A program made the position numbers and the translations under genes. From JABMPO01 sp964539785 (lineage in GTDB: Bacteria > Fidelibacterota > Marinisomatia > Marinisomatales > TCS56), in assembly GCA_964539785.1 (NCBI GenBank), contig CAZIJQ010000043.1:1-21568 (forward strand): DNA of 21,568 nt, given 5' to 3'. Shown in pieces: positions 8,023 to 14,878 of this stretch. A model generated the notes under the pieces. That model had not been told where the DNA came from, did no database searches, and saw only the letters and a program-made list of their open reading frames with translations. How positions within the stretch are numbered: position 1 is the first letter of the stretch; every line of letters starts with the position of its first letter.

Positions 8023-9143
8023 TATTCGTATTCCTCCCAGTCAATCACATATGAATAACCGATAAACGAACCGAAGGAATGAGGAATGTATAGTTCGAAA
8101 TTTCCAGCTGCGCCAGGCAACAGGGTAGCGTCCGTGGTAATACCGGAATCGAATGTATGAAAGGCACCACGGATGAAAGTAGTAAGAGTTTTAGTTTCTC
8201 CACTCCAATTTTTACGAAATACAAAATCCACTTTTACAAAATCAGCTCGTCGACCACCAATATTTTTTATCTCACCAGCGAAAATTACATTGCCCTGGTT
8301 GTCCTTGGTTTCATTGATATTACCAACCAAAACACAGTTGGCTGAATATTTTTTATCAGCGCTGCGATCAGTCGAGGAAGTTCCGGTATAGTTGGGTTGA
8401 GCCAGTTTTGGCATTGGTGGGGGCGAGTAGGAATCACGAATCTGTTCCGGGATGTATTCCTGGGTCTCTTCCGATACAACATTATCGACTATTCGAACAA
8501 TTGTGTCCCGGTTGATGACTAAATATCCCACCAGTGTTTCCACTTTAAGTGTTTTTTCATCCTGGTAAACAATCTTACCAAACACCGTACTGCCATTTTT
8601 TAGAATAATTTCTTTGGAATAAATCGCCAGCGGATTAACCCACATTTTGCTCATAGCCTTGAGATTTTCAACCTCTGAATTGAGGTGTTTTAGCTCTGCT
8701 GCCATTTTTTTGATCTCAAAACTGAGTTCGTTAATAATGTAGTTTTCATCAGTACCGGCAATTGGTTCGGCTCCGGTTGATTGAGATTTTTTAGGTGGCG
8801 CCTTGACTTCTTGCACAACAGCGAGAATTATTTCAAGGTCTTTAATATCATCATCGGCAATTGTTATTCGTTGGTTGGCTTTCCCAGATCCACCGCCATC
8901 AGCTTTGATGATGTAGGTTCCGGGAAGTATATCCTCGAACTCAAACTTGCCTTTTTTCCGAAACCCCTTGCCCGTTTCCGTACTACTGACAGTGGTTTCG
9001 TCTTCATTTAAAAGTAAAACCGGTATCTCTAGGACGTTCTCGCCGTTGGAGTCGATAACAATACCAGAAATTGTTGCACCTTTAGCCAGAATTACTGTGC
9101 TGAATAAGGTGCATGTAACCAAAAATAAAAGGATTTTCTTCAT
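8022..9143 (-). CDS. Periplasmic/envelope protein with beta-sandwich, coiled coil and FxLYD-like domain
   Basis: From the chosen start the protein has 373 residues. AGGGG sits 5 bases before the ATG at 9143, a signal peptide begins there (MKKILLFLVTCTLF), and the promoter lies inside the longer open frame, so the upstream 31 codons are not coding. In order: signal peptide (about 1-20); a CarboxypepD_reg-like beta-sandwich (about 24-112, ISGIVIDSNGENVLEIPV with FEDILPGTYIIKADG); a coiled coil (132-165); a small beta domain (176-219, ILKNGSTVFGKIVYQDEKTL); a Pro-rich linker; and a C-terminal FxLYD-like domain (about 266-369, FAGEIKNIGGRRADFVKVDF). It heads the motor operon. The exact role is unknown; I infer an exported scaffold. 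Confidence 0.7.
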   Translation of the reverse strand: MKKILLFLVTCTLFSTVILAKGATISGIVIDSNGENVLEIPVLLLNEDETTVSSTETGKGFRKKGKFEFEDILPGTYIIKADGGGSGKANQRITIADDDIKDLEIILAVVQEVKAPPKKSQSTGAEPIAGTDENYIINELSFEIKKMAAELKHLNSEVENLKAMSKMWVNPLAIYSKEIILKNGSTVFGKIVYQDEKTLKVETLVGYLVINRDTIVRIVDNVVSEETQEYIPEQIRDSYSPPPMPKLAQPNYTGTSSTDRSADKKYSANCVLVGNINETKDNQGNVIFAGEIKNIGGRRADFVKVDFVFRKNWSGETKTLTTFIRGAFHTFDSGITTDATLLPGAAGNFELYIPHSFGSFIGYSYVIDWEEYE

Positions 9144-9213
9144 AGTTTCCCCTGAAACATGCATATTTACCTCGGATTCGCAAGTGGTCGATGTTCGCAT
9201 ACACCGACGAACT

Positions 9214-9243
9214 AATATAACTGCGTGTAAAAACATATGTCAA
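9214..9243 (-). promoter_or_regulatory. Sigma70-type promoter of the motor operon
   Basis: Read on the minus strand there is a perfect TTGACA -35 box (9243-9238), an 18-base spacer and TATATT as the -10 box (9219-9214, 5 of 6 consensus bases). Transcription would begin near 9207, giving a leader of about 64 bases before the ATG at 9143. It is the clearest promoter in the window and lies between the M32 peptidase gene and the first motor-operon gene. Confidence 0.72.
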
Positions 9244-9292
9244 GGATTAATCTGGTGTCTTTAAATAGCACCAAATTCAGGTTAAAAGCCGA

Positions 9293-9309
9293 AAAAACAG
9301 TCTGTTTTT
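9293..9309 (-). terminator. Possible weak terminator after the M32 peptidase gene
   Basis: On the minus strand AAAAACA, a GAC loop and TGTTTTTT follow the peptidase stop codon at once and share bases with it. The stem is AT-rich and its loop has only three bases, so termination may be partial and some read-through into the motor operon is possible. Confidence 0.35.
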
Positions 9310-10819
9310 ACAGTGAATACACGGCCTTATATTTAGCTTCCAGATAATCTAGAAACGGTTTTGCAGAAAGCTTTTGTCCTGTAATATCAACGATTAATTC
9401 ACTGGCTGTCCGACGGCGACCAATTTTGTGAACCTTGCTGCGCAACCATTCCCGCAAGTCGCCAAAACTTCCTTTTGCTATCATATCATCCAGGCCACCG
9501 ATTTCTTTCCGAGCCTGGTTCATCATTGGCGTATTATAAAGATTCCCCAGCGCATAGGTGGGGAAATAACCAAACCCACCAAATGACCAGTGTACATCCT
9601 GCAGCACACCGTTAGCATCAGAATCGGGGCGGATACCAAGATACTCTTCCATTTTGTTATTCCACAATTGCGGTAGTTCGGCGACTGGAAGCTGCTCGTT
9701 GATTACCATTTTTTCGATTTCAAAGCGCAACATGATATGTAGGTTATAGGTAGCTTCATCGGCCTCAACTCGAATCAGTGATGGTGCAACCGTATTGATG
9801 GCCTGGTAGAATTGGTCCAATGTTACATCACTTAGGTTTTCCGGGAATAGGTTCTGAAGGCGGGGATAGTAGTGCTCCCAGAAAGGCCGGCTCAATCCAA
9901 CTAGATTTTCCCAGAGGCGCGACTGACTTTCATGAATACCATATGATACGGCTTCACAAAACGGAGTACCATACCAATCTACGTCCATACCCTGCTCATA
10001 TAGAGCGTGACCACCCTCGTGAATTGTGCTGGATAAAGCGGACATTAGATTGTTTTTATTTAAACGGGTAGTGATGCGAACATCGGTGGGGTGGAACGTC
10101 GTTGTAAATGGATGGGCTGATTTGTCCTGCCTACCCGTAGACAAATCATAGCCCATATCATGTAAAATGGAGACGCCGAACTCCCATTGCTTATCAACAT
10201 CATAGTTCTTTCGTAATAAATCAGATCCAGTGTTAACGCCGGACGCCGCTATTTTGCTGACCAAGGGTACCAGTCGTTCTTTTACCTCATTAAATAATTC
10301 TGTTACCTCGGCCGAAGTCATACCAGGCTCGAAATAATCCAACAGGGTGTCGTAGGGAGTTGTTTTTACACCAAGGTATTCAATTTCACGGAATTTTAAT
10401 TTAACAATTTTTTCCAAATGGGGAGCAAATTTTGCGAAATCATTCTCTTTGCGGGCTTGAGCCCAAACCTGTTGAGCCAGGGAGGTTGTCTGCGAATATT
10501 CCTCCACAAATTCCTTTGGAATGGCTGCAGCCCGATGAAAATCATTCCAGATTTCTGATACCAAACGTTGTTCTTCTGACGCCAGGCCGGAATCAGGTTC
10601 GCCGGTAGACAGTTCCACTAATTCGCTCAACGGTCCTTTAACAGAGTCACCAACAAGATGCTTGTGGCTAAGGGTGTCCAGCAGGGCAATTTGATCGGCG
10701 CGACTGGCACCTGCTCCGGCAGGCATATAGGTCTCCTGATCCCATTGTAATAAAGCGGAAGCCCCGTTTAAATCGGTCACAGTTTTTAATTCTTTGCGTA
10801 GTTTCTCGATAGTAGTCAT
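9308..10819 (-). CDS. M32 family (Taq-type) metallocarboxypeptidase
   Basis: The 503-residue protein is the usual size for M32. It carries the zinc motif HEGGH (267-271) and the family signatures AHPF (235-238), DVRITTR (246-252), GIHESQSR (294-301), IRVEADE (349-355) and HWSFGGFGYFPTYALGN. It has no signal peptide, so it should remove C-terminal residues from peptides in the cytoplasm. GGAG lies about 6 bases before the start. It begins 18 bases after the TPR lipoprotein gene, which suggests a two-gene operon. The family assignment is secure; the physiological substrates are unknown. Confidence 0.95.
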   Translation of the reverse strand: MTTIEKLRKELKTVTDLNGASALLQWDQETYMPAGAGASRADQIALLDTLSHKHLVGDSVKGPLSELVELSTGEPDSGLASEEQRLVSEIWNDFHRAAAIPKEFVEEYSQTTSLAQQVWAQARKENDFAKFAPHLEKIVKLKFREIEYLGVKTTPYDTLLDYFEPGMTSAEVTELFNEVKERLVPLVSKIAASGVNTGSDLLRKNYDVDKQWEFGVSILHDMGYDLSTGRQDKSAHPFTTTFHPTDVRITTRLNKNNLMSALSSTIHEGGHALYEQGMDVDWYGTPFCEAVSYGIHESQSRLWENLVGLSRPFWEHYYPRLQNLFPENLSDVTLDQFYQAINTVAPSLIRVEADEATYNLHIMLRFEIEKMVINEQLPVAELPQLWNNKMEEYLGIRPDSDANGVLQDVHWSFGGFGYFPTYALGNLYNTPMMNQARKEIGGLDDMIAKGSFGDLREWLRSKVHKIGRRRTASELIVDITGQKLSAKPFLDYLEAKYKAVYSL

Positions 10820-10837
10820 TTTTTCTCCAGTTAATCC

Positions 10838-11422
10838 TTATTTCCAAAATGCTTTATATATTTCTTTCCTGTGTAAAACAATGGTGCGGTCCTTTTCAGC
10901 CGCATTTTTTATTTCGGGTGGAAGCTGTTTTTTAAGCGCCTGGTCGTAAGCCTCGATAATCAGGTCAAAATCATTTTTGTCCTTTTTTTCATAAGATTTT
11001 CCAAGCCAATAATGTGGAACACCCTGAGCAGTATCAATTACGGCGGCTTCACCAAATTTTACAATTGCTTCCCACAGATCATTAGGTCCACCTTTTTTGA
11101 AATATAATTGTCCTTCTGCCATTGCCAGCCCAAACCGACCCTGTATGTAGCGCGGCGACCGCTCGAGAATTCTCTGGTAATGAAAGATGGCTGTTGTCCA
11201 ATCGCGGGCATCGTATGCTGCCTGCCCCTGGCCAATATGCACGGTTAGCAAGGCCTGGTTTAAATTTTCATCATCTGGGGTGGCTTTTAGAAGAGAGTCT
11301 TCTCTGGCAATTAGCCAATCAGGATCAGATCGGGCAATTTGAGCAAAATCAGGTTTGGAAGAACCGCAGCCGGCGATCAGCAGAAGCGAAACAATCGTGA
11401 AAAAGCGTAGTACAATTTTCAT
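10838..11422 (-). CDS. TPR lipoprotein
   Basis: The 194-residue protein starts with a lipoprotein signal peptide whose lipobox LIAGC puts the lipidated cysteine at position 19. The mature part is helical and TPR-like: GQGQAAYDARDWTTAIFHYQRILERSP, then a repeat around LWEAIVKFGEAAVIDTAQGVPHYWLGKSYEKK and another ending in EAYDQALKK. It is probably membrane-anchored and faces the periplasm. No Shine-Dalgarno is visible; the leader is AT-rich (TAAATTTAAAT before the ATG). It precedes the peptidase gene in the same direction. No specific function is recognised. Confidence 0.75.
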   Translation of the reverse strand: MKIVLRFFTIVSLLLIAGCGSSKPDFAQIARSDPDWLIAREDSLLKATPDDENLNQALLTVHIGQGQAAYDARDWTTAIFHYQRILERSPRYIQGRFGLAMAEGQLYFKKGGPNDLWEAIVKFGEAAVIDTAQGVPHYWLGKSYEKKDKNDFDLIIEAYDQALKKQLPPEIKNAAEKDRTIVLHRKEIYKAFWK

Positions 11423-11444
11423 ATTTAAATTTACAAATTACTGT

Positions 11445-11460
11445 CAGCTTTTAAAAGCTG
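11445..11460. promoter_or_regulatory. 16-bp perfect palindrome in a divergent intergenic region
   Basis: CAGCTTTTAAAAGCTG is a perfect inverted repeat without a spacer. It lies 22 bases from the lipoprotein start and about 110 bases from the divergent aldo/keto reductase start. It could be a dimeric repressor site or simply chance in AT-rich DNA. A TTGACA at 11468-11473 on the plus strand lies close by but has no good -10 partner. Confidence 0.35.
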
Positions 11461-11571
11461 CCTGTCGTTGACAATCAGCATTTTTCCAACAGAATATTTC
11501 ACACTACAGAATATTACCTTAATTTTGTTATAGCAATGTGATAATCAAATACGGTTTATTAGGAATATCAG

Positions 11572-12531
11572 ATGAAAAAAATCATTTTGGGGCGTACTAA
11601 GCAAGAGGTCTCAACCATTAGTTTGGGCACCTGGGCCCATGGCGGCCCCAGCACTGCGGGTGGCCGTGGAGTGGGGTGGGGCGGGCATGATGATAGTCTG
11701 GCGCTGCGGGCTTTGATACTGGCCTGGGAGAGCGGAATCAACCATTGGGACACGGCAGATGTGTACGGCAACGGACATTCCGAAAAATTGATCGGACAAA
11801 CCTGGAACACGGTACCCCGGAACGACATATTCCTTGCTTCAAAAGTTGGCTGGGATCAGGGAGCATATCCCCATTTTTACCACCCGGATCAGATGCGGAA
11901 ACAACTGGAAAATTCACTGCGACTACTAAAAGTAGATCAGCTCGACTTATATTATTTCCACCACTGTATGTTTGGCAAACAGGAAGAATATCTCGGCGCG
12001 GCACTGGAAACCATGTTGCGCTTCAAGGATGAAGGAAAAATCCGGTTCATCGGGCTGTCAGACTGGAATTTATCTAAAATTATGAAGGTCATTGATCGAA
12101 TTAACCCGGATGTAATACAACCTTATCGCAATGTTCATGATGATGCATACCATGACAGTGGGCTGAAAAACTGGGTCGATACAAATCAGGTTGGGGTCGT
12201 TTTCTTTTCCCCGTTGCGACATGGGTTGTTGACTGGCAAGTATGCCGGTCCGGCCAAATTTGAATCCGGCGATTTTAGGTCCACTGTTCCAGAATTCACA
12301 GACGCCGATTTCATTGCTCGCATGCAGGAAAATAAGCAAATGCTCGAAGATCGATTCCCGGATCACCCCCAGCCGGTTCTTTATGGATTGACAGGGGCTT
12401 TGCTTAGTGACGCGCCCACAGGATGTGTACTGCTGGGTCAGCGCAACCCGGATCAGGTTGCTGCCGCCGCTGCTCTTGGCGAACCCCTGGATGAGAAAGA
12501 TTCACAGTGGATTTTTTCCTTGTACAAATAG
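11572..12531 (+). CDS. Aldo/keto reductase
   Basis: The 319-residue protein is a typical AKR TIM barrel. The catalytic tetrad can be placed at D60 and Y65 (HWDTADVYGNGHSE), K91 (LASKVGW) and H130 (LDLYYFHH). GLSDWN and the C-terminal LLGQRNPDQV cofactor-binding stretch are also present. It should carry out NADPH-dependent reduction of aldehydes or ketones in the cytoplasm; the substrate cannot be told from sequence. AGGA lies about 7 bases before the ATG. A methyltransferase gene follows 32 bases later on the same strand and could be co-transcribed. Confidence 0.93.
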   Translation: MKKIILGRTKQEVSTISLGTWAHGGPSTAGGRGVGWGGHDDSLALRALILAWESGINHWDTADVYGNGHSEKLIGQTWNTVPRNDIFLASKVGWDQGAYPHFYHPDQMRKQLENSLRLLKVDQLDLYYFHHCMFGKQEEYLGAALETMLRFKDEGKIRFIGLSDWNLSKIMKVIDRINPDVIQPYRNVHDDAYHDSGLKNWVDTNQVGVVFFSPLRHGLLTGKYAGPAKFESGDFRSTVPEFTDADFIARMQENKQMLEDRFPDHPQPVLYGLTGALLSDAPTGCVLLGQRNPDQVAAAAALGEPLDEKDSQWIFSLYK

Positions 12532-12563
12532 CATAAAACCTTTAACTATGCAGGAAAACACTA

Positions 12564-13178
12564 ATGGCTTATAAAATCTATCAAGATCTCTCAGAGGTCG
12601 AACGGTATGCAAATCGAAGGTATCGATCTTGGGATCAACGCTGGATCAGTGACCGTGAGCAACGATTGGTCAAGCAGCTTTTTCAGAAATATGAACTGGC
12701 TGGCGATATCCTTGATGTACCTTGTGGTTATGGACGGTTTTTTCATTTATTAAGTGATTATGGAACAGTCCATGCGGCCGACCTGAATCATCATACCGTG
12801 GCCTATTATAATGAAAAGATTTGCTCCGATCCTGCAGCCGTAGAAGCACCGGCTGATAAACTGCCTTTTGCTGACGATCATTTCGACGGCGTATTTTGCT
12901 TCCGCCTGTTACAACACATGCATAAATCCACTGAGCGGGTTGCAATTTATAAAGAGTTTGCCAGGATTAGCCGAAAGTGGATCATCGTGTCACTGTATAT
13001 TTCAAGTTGGCTGCATTTAACCCATCGGGCGATTGTGAAAATGCCTTCGCGAATTACAATGATCTCTAAATCTGATCTGATTGACGAAGCCCGCACTGCC
13101 GGTTTGGAGCTGAGGGCTTTGTATTCGGTTTTGCCCGGCCTGCACGCTCATCGAATAGCATTATTTACCCGGCTTTAA
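12564..13178 (+). CDS. Class I SAM-dependent methyltransferase
   Basis: The 204-residue protein shows the Rossmann-type SAM-binding motif ILDVPCGYGRF (49-59), an acidic residue after strand 2 (D73 in HAADLNHH) and a Methyltransf_11-like motif IV region (LPFADDHFDGVFCFRLLQHM, 100-119). Its substrate is unknown. AGGAAAA lies about 8 bases before the start. The 3' end overlaps the convergent kinase gene by 18 bases. Next to a sugar-kinase-like gene it might modify a lipid or glycan, but that is only a guess from position. Confidence 0.85.
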   Translation: MAYKIYQDLSEVERYANRRYRSWDQRWISDREQRLVKQLFQKYELAGDILDVPCGYGRFFHLLSDYGTVHAADLNHHTVAYYNEKICSDPAAVEAPADKLPFADDHFDGVFCFRLLQHMHKSTERVAIYKEFARISRKWIIVSLYISSWLHLTHRAIVKMPSRITMISKSDLIDEARTAGLELRALYSVLPGLHAHRIALFTRL

Positions 13179-13955
13179 GCGCTTAAGTACTGCCTTTCGG
13201 CGACGATAAACCAGCAACTGGCGACGGCGCTCCCAATAACCGTTTAACCAATCGACCTGCGACCGACATTCATTCGCATAAAAATCACAGAAAGCACCTA
13301 CTAACGACTTTTCAAACTGCGGTTGCTTGCCTTTAAGGTTTAATTTTGCCAGATCGCGCAATCTCTGGGAAACCGTCAGTGTTGAATGGATAACTGTTCT
13401 GTTCAGGTCCACCAAATAGGTTTGCTGTTTTTCATCTATTAATATATTTCCAGGTGTTAAATCACGGTGGAAAATCCCAGCTTCGTGCATCCGGGCCAAA
13501 CTTACTGCCAAGTCCTCAATCACCTTCCTGGCGTCATCAATGGCGGGCTTACTGTTTAGAAATTGCCGTAATGAATAATGCTGTTCCAGGCTGTTTGTAA
13601 TATAAACATTAGATTGAATAAAACCATTCTTGCGACTAGTATAAACAAAGCATGGTTCCGGGGTACGGACACCAGCCCGCAGCAATGCGTTTGCTGTCTG
13701 CCAACTCAGCCAGGCGCGACTCAGCATGCCTGGAGATAAAAAATAATGCAAAGGATTGCGCCAACCAAAAAGCTTAATTACAACCGGCTGCTCTTCCAGA
13801 GTAAGCCGGACGACGGTATTGACCTTCTGCTTATATATGGATGTTGCCTGTGTCAACAGAAAATCTTTGCTCAATATCTCATGGATGTCAAGTCCAGGAG
13901 GCAGACTTCCGGCGGTAAGAACCGGTGAAAATAATTGATTCAGGCGTTCCATCAT
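13161..13955 (-). CDS. WaaP/Kdo-kinase-like protein kinase-fold enzyme
   Basis: From the ATG at 13955 the protein has 264 residues; a TTG three codons upstream is a less likely start. Kinase landmarks are K61 (VVIKLFGW), the catalytic loop HRDLTPGN (163-170) and VDLN (182-185) where DFG would stand. The size, a single lobe pair without a membrane span and the basic C-terminus resemble lipopolysaccharide kinases of the WaaP/KdkA type, which phosphorylate core heptose or Kdo at the inner face of the inner membrane. A Bud32- or RIO-like role cannot be excluded. No clear ribosome site is seen. The last 18 bases overlap the 3' end of the methyltransferase gene on the other strand. Confidence 0.75.
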   Translation of the reverse strand: MMERLNQLFSPVLTAGSLPPGLDIHEILSKDFLLTQATSIYKQKVNTVVRLTLEEQPVVIKLFGWRNPLHYFLSPGMLSRAWLSWQTANALLRAGVRTPEPCFVYTSRKNGFIQSNVYITNSLEQHYSLRQFLNSKPAIDDARKVIEDLAVSLARMHEAGIFHRDLTPGNILIDEKQQTYLVDLNRTVIHSTLTVSQRLRDLAKLNLKGKQPQFEKSLVGAFCDFYANECRSQVDWLNGYWERRRQLLVYRRRKAVLKRLKPGK

Positions 13956-14057
13956 AACAACCAAGTTAAAGCTAAACCACCATATAGTAGAATATTCTCC
14001 TTTGTATTTATTAAGACCAACCTTACATTTTTATATCAGTAGTGGAGCTTATTTATT

Positions 14058-14747
14058 ATGCGTGAAAAACAAAAACATCCTTCAAGCCATGCCATAACCG
14101 GTTTTTTGCTGGTTATCATTGGTGTTCTTTTTTTATTGGACTCTTTAAACATTCTCCATTTTGGCCATTTCATTGCCGAATGGTGGCCCTTGATTCTAAT
14201 AATAATCGGAATCTCCCAGTTCAAAAACAAGCAGCAGCCTGGCGGGACAATCTTAATTTTCATGGGGGCGCTGTTTTTATCCGCTACGCTTGATATAATC
14301 AACTGGGGAAGTATCTGGCGTTTCTGGCCGGTAGTTCTAATTATCCTTGGACTTCAGGTACTTCTCAAAGCCAGGGGACATTCAAGCCTATTCCATAAAT
14401 TTGGTAAAAAAGTGAATGAAAATTATTTTAACCTTAGTGGAATTTTTGGAGGAGGCGACCATCAAATTGTCTCTCAGTCACTCGAGGGCGGTGAAGCACT
14501 GGCAATCTTTGGCGGCTTAGATATTGACTTTGGTACTGCCAACCCGACGGATGAGTGCGTGTTTACTTTTACAGCCATCTTCGGTAGTATAGAAATTAGA
14601 GTCCCCAAAGACTGGCAGGTGATAACAACCGGTACGCCGCTATTTGGCAATATCACCAATAAGTCCGGCTCCGGTGACGGTCACGCTACAAAGACCGTCA
14701 AAATAAATGGGACAGTTTTGTTCGGCAGTATTGAAATAAAAACTTAG
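14058..14747 (+). CDS. LiaF-like membrane protein (DUF5668-type helices plus C-terminal beta repeats)
   Basis: The 229-residue protein has four membrane segments (about 14-29, 43-55, 63-78 and 88-103). They are arranged as two similar halves, each ending with a W-P-L/V-I-L-I-I motif. The C-terminal part contains four short related strands: SGIFGG, AIFGGLDIDFG, AIFGSIEIRVP and VLFGSIEIKT. This is the layout of LiaF/VraT-type proteins, which act as sensors or inhibitors in envelope-stress signalling in Firmicutes and are common but little studied elsewhere. No two-component genes lie beside it. GGAG sits about 10 bases before the ATG, and a terminator follows 18 bases after the stop. Confidence 0.8.
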   Translation: MREKQKHPSSHAITGFLLVIIGVLFLLDSLNILHFGHFIAEWWPLILIIIGISQFKNKQQPGGTILIFMGALFLSATLDIINWGSIWRFWPVVLIILGLQVLLKARGHSSLFHKFGKKVNENYFNLSGIFGGGDHQIVSQSLEGGEALAIFGGLDIDFGTANPTDECVFTFTAIFGSIEIRVPKDWQVITTGTPLFGNITNKSGSGDGHATKTVKINGTVLFGSIEIKT

Positions 14748-14765
14748 GCACGAGCTGCACAATTA

Positions 14766-14800
14766 TTAAAAAGTCGGACATTTACTGCCCGGCTTTTTAA
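14766..14800 (+). terminator. Intrinsic terminator after the LiaF-like gene
   Basis: TTAAAAAGTCGG (14766-14777) pairs with CCGGCTTTTTAA (14789-14800) around an 11-base loop, with one G-T pair. The T run lies in the right arm and is followed by more T. It lies 18 bases after the stop codon of the LiaF-like gene. Confidence 0.75.
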
Positions 14801-14825
14801 TTTCATATAATCAATGGTATGTACC

Positions 14826-14878
14826 CCAGGGCAAGCCCTGGCCCTTCTCATCCGCTGTAGTCGTACGCGAAGGCGGAT
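14826..14878. repeat. Double-hairpin intergenic element (REP-like candidate)
   Basis: Two GC-rich inverted repeats stand side by side: CCAGGGC-AA-GCCCTGG (14826-14841), and ATCCGC (14850-14855) facing GCGGAT (14873-14878). The second arm reaches into the porin stop codon. GC content is above that of the neighbouring gaps. The element lies between two converging genes, next to a separate terminator, and could cap the porin mRNA. Only one copy occurs in this window, so repeat status is a guess. Confidence 0.4.

Noticed and set aside
9144..9236. Upstream 31 codons of the first motor-operon frame
   Set aside because: They contain the promoter region and lack signal-peptide character; the ATG at 9143 has a good ribosome site and starts a signal peptide.
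1520..11440. Bacteroidota-type TAnnTTTG promoters before tnaA and before the lipoprotein gene
   Set aside because: Both TAATTTG-like sequences miss the consensus by one position and lack the paired upstream TTTG at the right distance; AT-rich DNA gives such matches by chance.
11468..11500. Promoter for the aldo/keto reductase starting with TTGACA at 11468
   Set aside because: No acceptable -10 sequence follows at 16-19 bases.
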